From Saprospiraceae bacterium (lineage in GTDB: Bacteria > Bacteroidota > Bacteroidia > Chitinophagales > Saprospiraceae): a DNA stretch of 64,000 nucleotides. The notes under the pieces are model-generated. The model saw only the letters and a list, made by a program, of their open reading frames with translations. It ran no database searches and had not been told where the DNA came from. The stretch's first letter is position 1. Every line of letters starts with the position of its first letter. The stretch is taken from NCBI GenBank assembly GCA_016710265.1, contig JADJJL010000003.1:722501-786500 (forward strand), given 5' to 3'. Positions 26,995 to 35,638 of the stretch are shown here, piece by piece. A program made the position numbers and the translations under genes.

Positions 26995-28626
26995 CTAATT
27001 TTTCAAATCATTTATAATTGAAAAATTGGATTGTTCTGCAAAATCTGCTCCGATATTTTCTTTATATTGATAAATGTAATCTACACCAAGAGATTTGAAA
27101 GTATGGGTTTCATCTTCATAATGGCTGATGGCGCATATTTTAAAATTTCTATGTTTTAATTTTATGATTTCATGCAGACAAATTAGATTGGCTCCAAAAT
27201 CACTCATTGCAAGCAACACCAATTGCAGATTTGTACAATCTATGTTTTCCCATAGCTCACTGCTTGCAGCGTCACCATAGAGCACGTGATAATTTTGAGT
27301 TTTTAAGTGGTCTACTCTTTCCTGGTCAAAATCTAAACCAAGAGTTTTCATTTTTTTAAGCTGATCAAAATATCTATAAGCAGGTTTTCCAATACTGCCC
27401 ATTCCTACTATGAGAACTTCTGTATCAGGATAAATTATTGGATCATCATCAATAAATGTAGCCCTCCTTCCAATTTTGCTAATCCGTTTTTTGTTGTTGT
27501 CAAAAATCAAATGGATTTTTGAATTAATGGGTGATGCGATGACAAATGAAAATGACATGAGAATGGCAAAAATCAAAAGCCAGTCATTGTTTAATAAACC
27601 CATTTCTACTCCCGAAACACCGATAATTAAGGCAAACTCACTGTAATTTGTTAAAGTTGAAGAACTTAAAAAGGCAGTACGAGGTTTTATGGGGAAATAG
27701 GAAAGGAGGTACAAAAATAAGCCCATTTTAAAAAGTAAAAAAACCAACAATATCAGGGAAACGATAAATACATCTAAATTTATTACACCCGTCATTCCTA
27801 TTTTTACAAAAAATGCGATCAAGAAAAAATCTTTGTAACTCATAATTCTGTCATACAATTCACTTGATTTATTGTGGTTGACCAACAACATTCCAAGAAC
27901 CAATGCACCAAGAGATGATTTCAACCCAAATAATTCAAATGCATATGCCCCAGCGATGAAAGTACTGACCAAGCCAAATAGAGTTAACAACTCACCTCTA
28001 CCAGTTTGATCAAGTATCCATGATAGAATTTTAGATAATAGATAGAGATATATGGGTAATCCAAGGATTAGCAGACCAGGCATTTTGCCGGAAGAAAAAC
28101 TTAGAAAAATTACAGCAAGAATATCCTGAATCACCAATATACCAATTGCAATTTTCGCATGAAATGCTTGAATTTCTCCCCTTTCTTCCAAAACTTTAAT
28201 GGCAAAAACAGTACTTGAAAAACTTAAAGCAAACCCGATCAAAATTGAGGACCAAACATTTAATTCAGAAAAATATTGAAGGCCAAAATAGGAAAACCCA
28301 AATACGAACGATCCTATGGTGATGGTTGTGATTAAAATGTGCAAGTTTGCTGTGATGAATATTTCAGGTTTTAATAAAGTCTTTACTTTTAATTTTAAGC
28401 CTATGGTAAATAGGAGTAACAATATTCCAAATTCCGAGAGTACCTCTATTAAAGGGTTGACTTCAACGGAAACATTCCCTGATAAATTTAATACGATACC
28501 GGTCATCATAAATCCAACCAGTGGTGGGAGTCCAATTTTTTTGGTGGCGATACCCGCAAGAAATGCAATGGATAGCCAAAGTGAATGTATAGATATTAAA
28601 TCTGGCATCCAGCAATGATAAGCCAA
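26995..28626 (-). CDS. Kef-type (CPA2) monovalent cation:proton antiporter with RCK/TrkA-N domain
   Basis: 543 aa. The N-terminal ~380 residues form about a dozen hydrophobic helices with the CPA2 signature regions (GLPPLVGFMMTGIVL near the start; FALSFSSTVFAIKVLEERGE with the following HAKIAIGILVIQDILAV). The C-terminal ~150 residues are a Rossmann TrkA-N domain (VLIVGMGSIG nucleotide loop, GDAASSELW) expected to gate the channel by binding nucleotide. Likely an inner-membrane K+ or Na+/H+ antiporter for pH and osmotic control, closest in layout to KefB/YbaL. No KefF/KefG-like partner is adjacent. The ATG at 28626 is used; an alternative Met lies at residue 7. Confidence 0.9.
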   Translation of the reverse strand: MAYHCWMPDLISIHSLWLSIAFLAGIATKKIGLPPLVGFMMTGIVLNLSGNVSVEVNPLIEVLSEFGILLLLFTIGLKLKVKTLLKPEIFITANLHILITTITIGSFVFGFSYFGLQYFSELNVWSSILIGFALSFSSTVFAIKVLEERGEIQAFHAKIAIGILVIQDILAVIFLSFSSGKMPGLLILGLPIYLYLLSKILSWILDQTGRGELLTLFGLVSTFIAGAYAFELFGLKSSLGALVLGMLLVNHNKSSELYDRIMSYKDFFLIAFFVKIGMTGVINLDVFIVSLILLVFLLFKMGLFLYLLSYFPIKPRTAFLSSSTLTNYSEFALIIGVSGVEMGLLNNDWLLIFAILMSFSFVIASPINSKIHLIFDNNKKRISKIGRRATFIDDDPIIYPDTEVLIVGMGSIGKPAYRYFDQLKKMKTLGLDFDQERVDHLKTQNYHVLYGDAASSELWENIDCTNLQLVLLAMSDFGANLICLHEIIKLKHRNFKICAISHYEDETHTFKSLGVDYIYQYKENIGADFAEQSNFSIINDLKN

Positions 28627-28790
28627 TATTTTTAAATAGATACATTTGAAATGAGAATTTTGAAATTTTGTCTTATTTTAACAGGAATTAAAGATTTCCA
28701 ATATTTTCAAAAAGAACACCAATAACCTAAAAATCAATAAAATACGTAACCTACCCAGACTTTATTTTGAAGAATTCAAATGATTATTGC

Positions 28791-28819
28791 TTTGATATAT
28801 TAAAATAAATTTACATTTG
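28791..28819 (+). promoter_or_regulatory. Bacteroidota-type promoter for exbB/exbD
   Basis: TTTG (28791-28794), 17 nt, TACATTTG (28812-28819). Both halves match the consensus, with spacing at the short end. The predicted start leaves ~80 nt of leader to the ATG at 28905. Confidence 0.6.
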
Positions 28820-28904
28820 TGTCGGATTTTTGTTTAGTATATTATTTTTAAATTATACTAAGCAACTAAACTTTCAACGTTATTAAGCAAAATTCTAAGA
28901 CCAA

Positions 28905-29600
28905 ATGATTTTTTTACAAACTAATCCAGCCGAAATCGATGTTGTCAATGAAGGCACCCAAATTGCATCTCAAAGCATAATAGACATTATCATCAACAGC
29001 GGCCCTTTGGGAATTGTGATTATTTCCATTCAGGTATTACTTTCTTTTATTTCACTGTATATATTCATTGAACGGTGGTTGACCATTAAAGCAGTCGTAA
29101 AAGAAGATGAGAGAGTCATGCAAAACCTGCGAGCCAATATAGGAAGCGCCAATATAGCAGCCATTCAAGGAATTTGTGCAAGCAGTGACACGCCACTGGC
29201 CAGAATGGTAGAAAAAGGATTGCAGCGATTAGGAAGGCCAATGCCTGAAATAGAAAATGCCATTGAAAACGTTGGTCGGGTAGAAACTTTTAGATTGGAA
29301 AAGAAAATTACCTATTTATCGCTAATTGCAAAACTTGCTCCTATGTTTGGATTTTTAGGAACCATCATGGGGGTTATCAAAATATTTTATGATATTTCTT
29401 TAACCGACAATCTGTCTGTAGGTGTTATTTCTGGGGGTTTGTACCAAAAAATGTTGACTTCAGCTGGTGGATTGCTGGTAGGGATCATGGCATTTGTGGG
29501 TTATTATGTTCTCACCATGATGTTGGATGAAGAAGTTAATACGCTTGAGCGCAGCAGTATTGAATTTATGGATATGCTTCACACTCCAGTTAAACACTAA
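28905..29600 (+). CDS. MotA/TolQ/ExbB proton-channel family protein
   Basis: 231 aa. Three transmembrane segments at ~35-55, ~137-160 and ~185-206 in the ExbB/TolQ arrangement, with the conserved cytoplasmic-loop-to-TM2 stretch LIAKLAPMFGFLGTIMGVI and TM3 TSAGGLLVGIMAFVGYYVL. It should form the pentameric inner-membrane stator that uses the proton motive force with an ExbD/TolR partner, which is encoded 22 nt downstream. TonB or TolA/TolB is not adjacent, so whether it energises TonB-dependent uptake or another process is open. The N-terminal ~33 residues before TM1 are periplasmic, as in ExbB. Confidence 0.92.
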   Translation: MIFLQTNPAEIDVVNEGTQIASQSIIDIIINSGPLGIVIISIQVLLSFISLYIFIERWLTIKAVVKEDERVMQNLRANIGSANIAAIQGICASSDTPLARMVEKGLQRLGRPMPEIENAIENVGRVETFRLEKKITYLSLIAKLAPMFGFLGTIMGVIKIFYDISLTDNLSVGVISGGLYQKMLTSAGGLLVGIMAFVGYYVLTMMLDEEVNTLERSSIEFMDMLHTPVKH

Positions 29601-29622
29601 ACTTCATTTAAATATTTAATAC

Positions 29623-30027
29623 ATGAAGATCAGGGGAAGAGGAAGGCACAGGGAAGGTGCAGAATTGAGTGTAGAGTCACTCAATGATATTATGTTTTTC
29701 TTATTATTATTCTTTTTGATAGTCTCAACCTTGGCAAATCCGAATGTCATTAAATTAATGCTGCCGTCATCTAAGCAAAGTGAAACCACTTCAAAAAAAC
29801 CAATCAGTATTTCTGTTACAAAAGATTTAAAATATTACATTGAAAAGCAAGAAGTGCCTTACGCACAATTGGAGCCTACACTAAAAAAGTATCTTACTAA
29901 AGTACCTGATTTGACAGTGGTTTTAAGACTTGATCAAGGATTATTGGTGCAAGATCTTGTGGATGTTTTACAAATTGGGGTGAATCTGCATGTTAAGATG
30001 GTTTTGGCCACTGAGAGAACAAAGTAA
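29623..30027 (+). CDS. ExbD/TolR-family biopolymer transport protein
   Basis: 134 aa. A short basic cytoplasmic N terminus (MKIRGRGRHREG) precedes a single TM at ~23-42. The essential proton-carrying Asp22 of the family is in SLNDIMFFLLLFFLIVS. A compact periplasmic domain follows (PISISVTKDLKYYI...VLRLDQGLLVQDLVDVLQIG). It pairs with the ExbB-like gene 22 nt upstream to form the stator. The gene ends the unit; the next gene is convergent. Confidence 0.92.
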   Translation: MKIRGRGRHREGAELSVESLNDIMFFLLLFFLIVSTLANPNVIKLMLPSSKQSETTSKKPISISVTKDLKYYIEKQEVPYAQLEPTLKKYLTKVPDLTVVLRLDQGLLVQDLVDVLQIGVNLHVKMVLATERTK

Positions 30028-30079
30028 TCAAAATTTCATTTTTTACAAATAAATTCAGTCACTTAAATTCTTGTTTCAT

Positions 30080-32449
30080 TTAGTTTCTAAGTGGTTTGTT
30101 GTTTTCCAACATATGTTGTATGCGCGCCATTGTTTTAGGCTCAGTACATAAAGACAGAAATGCTTCACGTTCTAAATCCAAAAGGTATTCTTCACTGACG
30201 ATTTGCGGGCCAGATAAATCTCCTCCACACAATACGTGGGCTATTTTTTTTGCAATTTTAATATCATGTTCTGAAGCATATCCCCCTTTTAATAAAGTAA
30301 ACGCTGCGGTATTTAAAGTGCCTAGTCCAGATCTTCCTAACACGTTTATATCGTTTCGGGAGACAGGTTGGGTATATTGTTCAGCCAATTCGATCACTTT
30401 ACGCTTGGCACGATGAATCTGAGTTTTGTTGTGCATATTCACCTGATCTCTGGACTTTAATAGATATCCATAATCAAATGCTTCATGAGCAGAAGTAGCT
30501 ACCGAAGCAGTCGCAATGGTTTTAAATGCATCAATCAATTGTGGAATTTGAACTTCTCCAGGTTTCATTTGATCTGAAAATCGCAGTGCAAATTCTTTCG
30601 TTCCTCCACCTCCTGGTAATAAACCTACACCAACTTCAACCAATCCAATATAAGATTCTACCGCACACACTGCTGCGTCGCAATGCATTAATATTTCTGT
30701 GCCTCCACCAAATACATAACCTTGGGTTGCTGCAACCAAAGGAATAGCCGAATACCGGCATCTCATAGAAGTCTGTTGAAATAGCTTAACAGCCTGATTT
30801 AACATTTCATATTCTTGTTGGAAAGCCAACATTCCAATGAGCATAAGATTGGCTCCCACTGTAAAATTAGTGGCGTTGTTTCCAATTACAATTCCTTTCC
30901 AACCCTGATCTTCCGCTAATTGAATGGAATCTTGGATGCCTTTTAAAATGCCTTCACCTATGGCATTGTATTTACTGGTAAATTCAAGACATAAAACCCC
31001 ATCCTCAATATCGTGAAGTTTGATTTCTGAATTTTTAAGTATTGTTTTTTCTTGAGTTAAATATTTGAGTTGAATTATATCATCCTGGTCAGGTAATAAA
31101 TCATATTTTAAAGTAAGAGGGTTAATGCATTTTAATTTAGAATCTTTAATTTGATAGAATGTATTCAAGCCTTTTGCCTGCATTTCTTCAAGCCAATTTG
31201 GAGCTTCTATTTGCAGTTCTTTCAACAGAGCAAGGCCCTCCTCAAAACCAATGGCATCCCAATATTCGAATGGACCCATTTCCCAGCCAAAACCATTTCT
31301 TAAGGCCTGATCTACGCTGAATAAATGATCGCTAATTTCAGGAATTCTGTTTGCCGTATAACCAAATAAAAACCCAAGTGATTTACGGATCAGAACAGCT
31401 CCATCATCATTGCATTTTAAAATAGCTTTTAAACGTTTTGGTAGCTCTTCTATTTGCTTTGAGATTTGGATACTTTCTAGTAGGGTTTTTGGATCTGGGC
31501 GATATTCCAAGGTTTGAAGGTCCATGGCATGGATAATGGCTTTTCCCGATGAATCTAGTTCTGTTGATTTTACAAAAAAACCTTTGCCTGATTTATTCCC
31601 AAACCATTTATTGCTTGAAAGATGCTCCAAAAATGGTGGGGAGCTTATTTCTTGAAGAAGTCGATCCTGTGGGCAATTCACTTTTAAAGCTTGAATGACC
31701 ATGAGCGCAGTATCCAAACCTACAACATCTGTTAACCTAAAAGTACCCGATTTTGGTCTTCCTAAAGCAGGACCAGTTAATTTGTCAACATCACCAATAT
31801 TGAGTTTTAATTCGTGGGCAAGTTCAAAGACTTTTCCCATCGCAGGTACACCGATTCGATTTGCAATAAATGCTGGAGTATCTTTGCAAATAACGACCTG
31901 TTTACCTAAAAATCTTTTTCCAAAATCTTGTATAAACTCTAGAACTTCAGGATGGGTTTCCTGCGATGGAATAACTTCAAGTAAAGGTAGGTACCTCGGA
32001 GGATTAAAAAAATGAGTGACACAAAAATGTTCTTTAAAATCTTCAGTTCTTTCCTCTACCAATTGCTGAACCGGAATTCCAGAGGTATTGCTTGTAATTA
32101 GAGTTTTTGGTTTTCGATGGTTTTCAATTTTTTCATAAAGTGATTTTTTTAGGTCCAAACGTTCTATGATTACTTCAATGACCCAATCACAATCCTTTAG
32201 TTTTACAAGATCATCGTCAAAATTGCCACACTCTATGTTTGATACAAATTTTTTGTGAAAAATATTGGCAGGTTTGGATTTTAAACAACGATCAAGTGCT
32301 TCTTTGACATTTTTGTTTTTATCTTTTCCTTCAGATGGAAGGTCCAATAGCAATACATTAAAACCGCAACCGGCAAAATGACAAGCGATGGAAGAACCCA
32401 TCAGTCCAGCTCCTAAAACAGCTACTTTGCGGATTCTTCTTTTTCTCAT
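30080..32449 (-). CDS. 3-hydroxyacyl-CoA dehydrogenase / enoyl-CoA hydratase fusion (FadN type)
   Basis: 789 aa. The N-terminal half is a 3-hydroxyacyl-CoA dehydrogenase: NAD loop VAVLGAGLMGSSIA at ~8-21, catalytic His in THFFNPP, and NANR-like FIANRIG. The C-terminal half (~470-700) is a crotonase domain with oxyanion-hole and catalytic regions (QGYVFGGGTEI; IGLVEVGVGLLPGGGG). This order (dehydrogenase first) is that of Bacillus FadN and opposite to FadB/FadJ. It should hydrate 2-enoyl-CoA and oxidise 3-hydroxyacyl-CoA in fatty-acid beta-oxidation in the cytoplasm. The usual neighbours, thiolase fadA and acyl-CoA dehydrogenase fadE, are absent on both sides, so it is encoded alone here. Confidence 0.92.
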   Translation of the reverse strand: MRKRRIRKVAVLGAGLMGSSIACHFAGCGFNVLLLDLPSEGKDKNKNVKEALDRCLKSKPANIFHKKFVSNIECGNFDDDLVKLKDCDWVIEVIIERLDLKKSLYEKIENHRKPKTLITSNTSGIPVQQLVEERTEDFKEHFCVTHFFNPPRYLPLLEVIPSQETHPEVLEFIQDFGKRFLGKQVVICKDTPAFIANRIGVPAMGKVFELAHELKLNIGDVDKLTGPALGRPKSGTFRLTDVVGLDTALMVIQALKVNCPQDRLLQEISSPPFLEHLSSNKWFGNKSGKGFFVKSTELDSSGKAIIHAMDLQTLEYRPDPKTLLESIQISKQIEELPKRLKAILKCNDDGAVLIRKSLGFLFGYTANRIPEISDHLFSVDQALRNGFGWEMGPFEYWDAIGFEEGLALLKELQIEAPNWLEEMQAKGLNTFYQIKDSKLKCINPLTLKYDLLPDQDDIIQLKYLTQEKTILKNSEIKLHDIEDGVLCLEFTSKYNAIGEGILKGIQDSIQLAEDQGWKGIVIGNNATNFTVGANLMLIGMLAFQQEYEMLNQAVKLFQQTSMRCRYSAIPLVAATQGYVFGGGTEILMHCDAAVCAVESYIGLVEVGVGLLPGGGGTKEFALRFSDQMKPGEVQIPQLIDAFKTIATASVATSAHEAFDYGYLLKSRDQVNMHNKTQIHRAKRKVIELAEQYTQPVSRNDINVLGRSGLGTLNTAAFTLLKGGYASEHDIKIAKKIAHVLCGGDLSGPQIVSEEYLLDLEREAFLSLCTEPKTMARIQHMLENNKPLRN

Positions 32450-32506
32450 ATTTTATAAATTCATTTAATAAAAAATTCATTCCAGTCTTAAAACGAAATT
32501 CAGAAC

Positions 32507-33346
32507 TTATGGTCTGACATTTCGCTTTACAAGCCTTTGTGTTTTTAATAACTGAGAATCTTTTGTAAAAAACTGAACCATATAAACCCCATCCTGCATT
32601 TCAGAAAGGTAAATAGATTTTTTGTAACTATCCAAGATTTCAGTTTTAACCAATTTTCCTAATAGATCTCTAATGACTACTTTGTGGACCAAATTTGATT
32701 CATCTTTTACAAAGGTAGATTCTGAAGTTGGATTTGGATATAGGTTAATTCCACGATTCGCAAAAGCCCTATTGGTGGAGGAAGTTATTTTTTCATTGAA
32801 TTGTATTGCAATTTTGGAAGAGCCGTCACCAGTCAGGTTATTGTCACTGTTGACTCCATTACCTGCTGCGTAAAAGGTGATAGCACCAAAACCTGATTCT
32901 GGAGCAGTCCAATTAATATCAAAAACAGGACTTAAACTCCTGTCCGAGTGTTCAGCATAAAGCCTTCCTTGGGCGATTCCTGTCTTAACATTAGAGCTGG
33001 CAGGGCTGATTGTTTGAATACTCGGCCCATCTACATTTAACGAAGCTTGTAAGCCTGTCAATTGAAATCCATACCCTTTAGGCACATTTCCACCGGTATG
33101 TTGAACGAAGACCCTGATAGTATAATTTTTATTAGGTTCCCAAGCTGTGACTGTATCACTACCATCTAAGAGATGGAGTTTGATCGCTACATTGATAGGG
33201 CCATTGTGGCAGCTTTTACAAACGGTTTGTTCTTTAGGAGCTCCAGTAGAACCCAGGTTTTGAGAAGTAGCTCTTCCTGCTCGGTTTGACATAAAAGTCA
33301 AGCCTAGAAACAAAACCGCTATCATTGTGTAAATGTATTTCATCAT
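32507..33346 (-). CDS. Secreted T9SS type A protein with N-terminal CxxCH segment (choice-of-anchor V-like)
   Basis: 279 aa. A signal peptide or TM (MMKYIYTMIAVLFLGLTFM) precedes a short linker and the motif CKSCHNG (Cys43, Cys46, His47), a c-type haem-binding signature. A beta-sandwich region of ~150 residues follows (GYGFQLTGLQ, SPVFDINWTAPESGFGAITFYAAGNGVN) that fits the choice-of-anchor V / reelin-like domain I know from Bacteroidota proteins carrying this CxxCH. The last ~75 residues are a T9SS type A sorting domain (INLYPNPTSE...GVYMVQFF). Export to the surface is expected; haem attachment is plausible but not proven by the motif alone. A -7-like TATGTTTG (33373-33366, minus strand) lies ~20 nt upstream of the start. 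No functional partner is obvious next door. Confidence 0.85.
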   Translation of the reverse strand: MMKYIYTMIAVLFLGLTFMSNRAGRATSQNLGSTGAPKEQTVCKSCHNGPINVAIKLHLLDGSDTVTAWEPNKNYTIRVFVQHTGGNVPKGYGFQLTGLQASLNVDGPSIQTISPASSNVKTGIAQGRLYAEHSDRSLSPVFDINWTAPESGFGAITFYAAGNGVNSDNNLTGDGSSKIAIQFNEKITSSTNRAFANRGINLYPNPTSESTFVKDESNLVHKVVIRDLLGKLVKTEILDSYKKSIYLSEMQDGVYMVQFFTKDSQLLKTQRLVKRNVRP

Positions 33347-33732
33347 CGTTTAAACTATTAGACTACAAACATAAAACAATGTTGACTAAGATTGTACTTA
33401 AATGAATGTTAATTCATTGCGACAGGGTAGGAGGAAGGACTAGAATAGATCTGTTTTTTATTGAGTGCATTGTTAACATTGAAAAATGATTAGATTTGAA
33501 TAAACGATAAAAGTGAATAGACATTTAGCCTAGGAAGGATATAAAGATCGTTTTTGTTGAATTTTGATTTCAATATTAAAAAATTCAAAAGACTTGAGTA
33601 GCTAGGTTTTTAATGAATGTGGGATTATAAGCCAACGAAGATAAATTTTCAAATTGGATAAGTGAATTGATATAAAAAACAGAATCACGCAACTGTAGAT
33701 CTGGGGTAAAAATGGATTTGGGGATGGAGAAA
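33347..33732. other. Gene-free region, 386 nt
   Basis: No credible gene. It contains the minus-strand -7-like element at 33366-33373 and a 7-bp inverted repeat AATGAAT/ATTCATT at 33401-33418. A minus-strand ORF at 33585-33767 overlaps the acyltransferase end in another frame and has no family features, so I do not call it. Confidence 0.5.
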
Positions 33733-34281
33733 TTAAATTCCATTTTCAGGATGGCGACCTTTGACATTTTTGAACAAAGATTCTAAATATTCTAAATCCA
33801 TTTCGGCATGATCAGTTGGAATGAAGGCTTCTAAAAATCGAACTTCTTTATGCTCCCAGTCGAATTGGCAAGGAATGATTGGAACATTGGCACCTTTGGC
33901 AATAAAGTAAAACCCAGTTTTAAAATGATCTACTTTGCGACGAGTTCCTTCAGGCGCTAACACAATGGCAAAACGGTCAAAGCGGTTGAAAACTTCGATG
34001 TATGATTGGACCATATTATTAGATTTTGATCGGTCTACAGGGAAGCCACCCAGAGATTTAAAGATCCAGCCAAAAGGCCATTTGAATAAACTTGATTTAC
34101 CTAAAAATTTGACCAAATCCAAACCACTGGCTTTTCTGACAAGAAGGCCTAGTGGAAAGTCCCAATTGGAGGTATGAGGAGCCACAATAATAATGAATTT
34201 GGGAATAGGGAGTAAGGATTCAGCAGCCACTATTTTCCAACCTAAGGTTTTTAAAATCCATTTAGATATAGCACTTGTCAT
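33733..34281 (-). CDS. 1-acyl-sn-glycerol-3-phosphate acyltransferase family protein
   Basis: 182 aa. The PlsC-type HX4D motif is PHTSNWD (His36, Asp41), followed by a GGFPVDRS block and APEGTRR (block III, ~113-119), then VPIIP. These identify a short acyltransferase of the LPLAT superfamily that transfers acyl chains to a glycerophosphate-like acceptor at the inner membrane face. At 182 residues it is shorter than typical PlsC (~240), lacking an N-terminal TM extension; small Bacteroidota homologues of this size exist. Acceptor specificity cannot be assigned. It is divergent from the sigma-factor gene. Confidence 0.85.
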   Translation of the reverse strand: MTSAISKWILKTLGWKIVAAESLLPIPKFIIIVAPHTSNWDFPLGLLVRKASGLDLVKFLGKSSLFKWPFGWIFKSLGGFPVDRSKSNNMVQSYIEVFNRFDRFAIVLAPEGTRRKVDHFKTGFYFIAKGANVPIIPCQFDWEHKEVRFLEAFIPTDHAEMDLEYLESLFKNVKGRHPENGI

Positions 34282-34389
34282 TGGTCAAATATAAATTTGT
34301 TGACAAATCTAACCATATTCTTGCATTTTTGCAAAAGTATTGTAAAATGAAATAAATAGTAGATCAAAATTAAACGAAAACCTCAAATA

Positions 34390-34980
34390 ATGGTCAAAGA
34401 AACAAATGTTCGCGACTTGACAAAGGAAGATGACCTGCAAATTCTGCAATGGCTTACAAATCCTAGCACTCTGGACAAAGGATTCAGGTGTCTTGTTGAA
34501 AAATATCAAGAAAAGCTATATTGGCAAATAAGAAGAATGGTTTTAAACCATGATGATGCAGATGATGTATTGCAAAATACCTTTATTAAAATATTTAGGA
34601 ATATAAACTCATTTGAAGGAAAGAGTAGTCTGTATACCTGGTTGTATCGAATTGCTGGAAATGAATCATTGAGTTTTTTAGAAAAACAAAAAAGGCAGTT
34701 TGCAGAATCTTTGGATGATATGGCTTCCCATCCTGCAATATTGCGATTACAAGCTGACCCGTATTATGAAGGAGATGATGTAAATATTATTCTGCAAGAG
34801 GCAATCGTGAGTTTGCCGGAGAAACAAAGGCAAGTATTTAACTTAAGGTATTATGATGAAATGCCATATAGGGAAATGTCTGAAGTATTAGATACAAGTG
34901 AAGGAGCTTTAAAATCTTCTTTTCATCATGCGGTTAAAAAAATACAAGAATATGTCAAATCAAAAAGAAAAGATGAATGA
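34390..34980 (+). CDS. ECF RNA polymerase sigma factor
   Basis: 196 aa. Region 2 is at ~25-95 (DADDVLQNTFIKIFRNINSF; YTWLYRIAGNES for -10 recognition) and region 4 at ~142-186 (LPEKQRQVFNLRYYDEMPYREMSEVLDTSEGALKSS as its helix-turn-helix, quoted here as separate blocks: LPEKQRQVFNLRYY and SEVLDTSEGALKSS). It overlaps the start of the next gene (ATGAATGA) and heads a three-gene unit with a single-TM YF-repeat protein and a Spy/CpxP-like protein. This arrangement fits an envelope-stress ECF regulon in Bacteroidota, where the membrane protein holds the sigma factor inactive. Its target promoters cannot be identified from this window. Confidence 0.93.
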   Translation: MVKETNVRDLTKEDDLQILQWLTNPSTLDKGFRCLVEKYQEKLYWQIRRMVLNHDDADDVLQNTFIKIFRNINSFEGKSSLYTWLYRIAGNESLSFLEKQKRQFAESLDDMASHPAILRLQADPYYEGDDVNIILQEAIVSLPEKQRQVFNLRYYDEMPYREMSEVLDTSEGALKSSFHHAVKKIQEYVKSKRKDE

Positions 34981-35605
34981 AGAATTAAAGAATATAGATG
35001 AAATTATGGGCAAAGAGAATTTTAATTCTTCCGGTAAGGATTTAGGACATCCTCAAAATTATTTTGAAGATTTTTCAAACCATATAATTGAACTTTCAAA
35101 ATTGGATTCATTTTTACAAAAATCAAATTTGAAAAGTGGGATGAATTTACCTAAAGATTATTTTTTAGATTTGTCATCTAATACTTCAAAGACCTTACAT
35201 GATTTACAAGTTTCAGGTGTCTTTGACCATCGAACTTATTTGCATGTTCCTATAGATTATTTCAGCAAAAATGTAGATAGGATTTTATCAAACAAAAGCA
35301 TTAATGTAAAGGAAAAAGACAAGCCAAGGACTGTGCGATTGTTTAAATCTTGGTATTATGCAGTTGCTGCAATGTTAATTCTTGGGATTACAGGGTGGTG
35401 GTATCAAAATAGTGTAATCATAGATCAAGATCATTGGTCTCAAAATTTGACAGAAGAAGAACTATTTGATTATGTGATTCAGAATGCAGAAGATTATAGT
35501 CTGGAGAATTTATTGGAATTAGTGCCTGTTCAAGATCTAAATGTTTTAGGCTTGGGTGAAGATGATTATTTAAATCACATCAATGAAGAAGATCTTAACT
35601 TATAA
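34973..35605 (+). CDS. Single-TM probable anti-sigma regulator with repeated YF motifs
   Basis: 210 aa from the ATG at 34973, which overlaps the sigma stop in ATGAATGA and so suggests translational coupling. In-frame ATGs at 34928 and 34952 are alternatives lying deeper in the sigma gene. The N-terminal cytoplasmic part has three spaced copies of a [HLV]P-x2-YF motif (HPQNYF, LPKDYF, VPIDYF), a pattern I know from small Bacteroidota proteins encoded beside ECF sigma factors. A TM (YYAVAAMLILGITGWWY) follows, then an acidic tail (TEEELFDYVIQ...). Anti-sigma function is inferred from position and topology; no zinc-binding ZAS motif (HxxxCxxC) is present. Confidence 0.8.
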   Translation: MNEELKNIDEIMGKENFNSSGKDLGHPQNYFEDFSNHIIELSKLDSFLQKSNLKSGMNLPKDYFLDLSSNTSKTLHDLQVSGVFDHRTYLHVPIDYFSKNVDRILSNKSINVKEKDKPRTVRLFKSWYYAVAAMLILGITGWWYQNSVIIDQDHWSQNLTEEELFDYVIQNAEDYSLENLLELVPVQDLNVLGLGEDDYLNHINEEDLNL

Positions 35606-35638
35606 ATTGCGAATTTTAAAACACTTAAAAATATAAAA

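Noticed and set aside
33585..33767. 60-aa minus-strand ORF
   Set aside because: It overlaps the acyltransferase end in another frame and has no signal, TM or family motif. Codon use looks like background.
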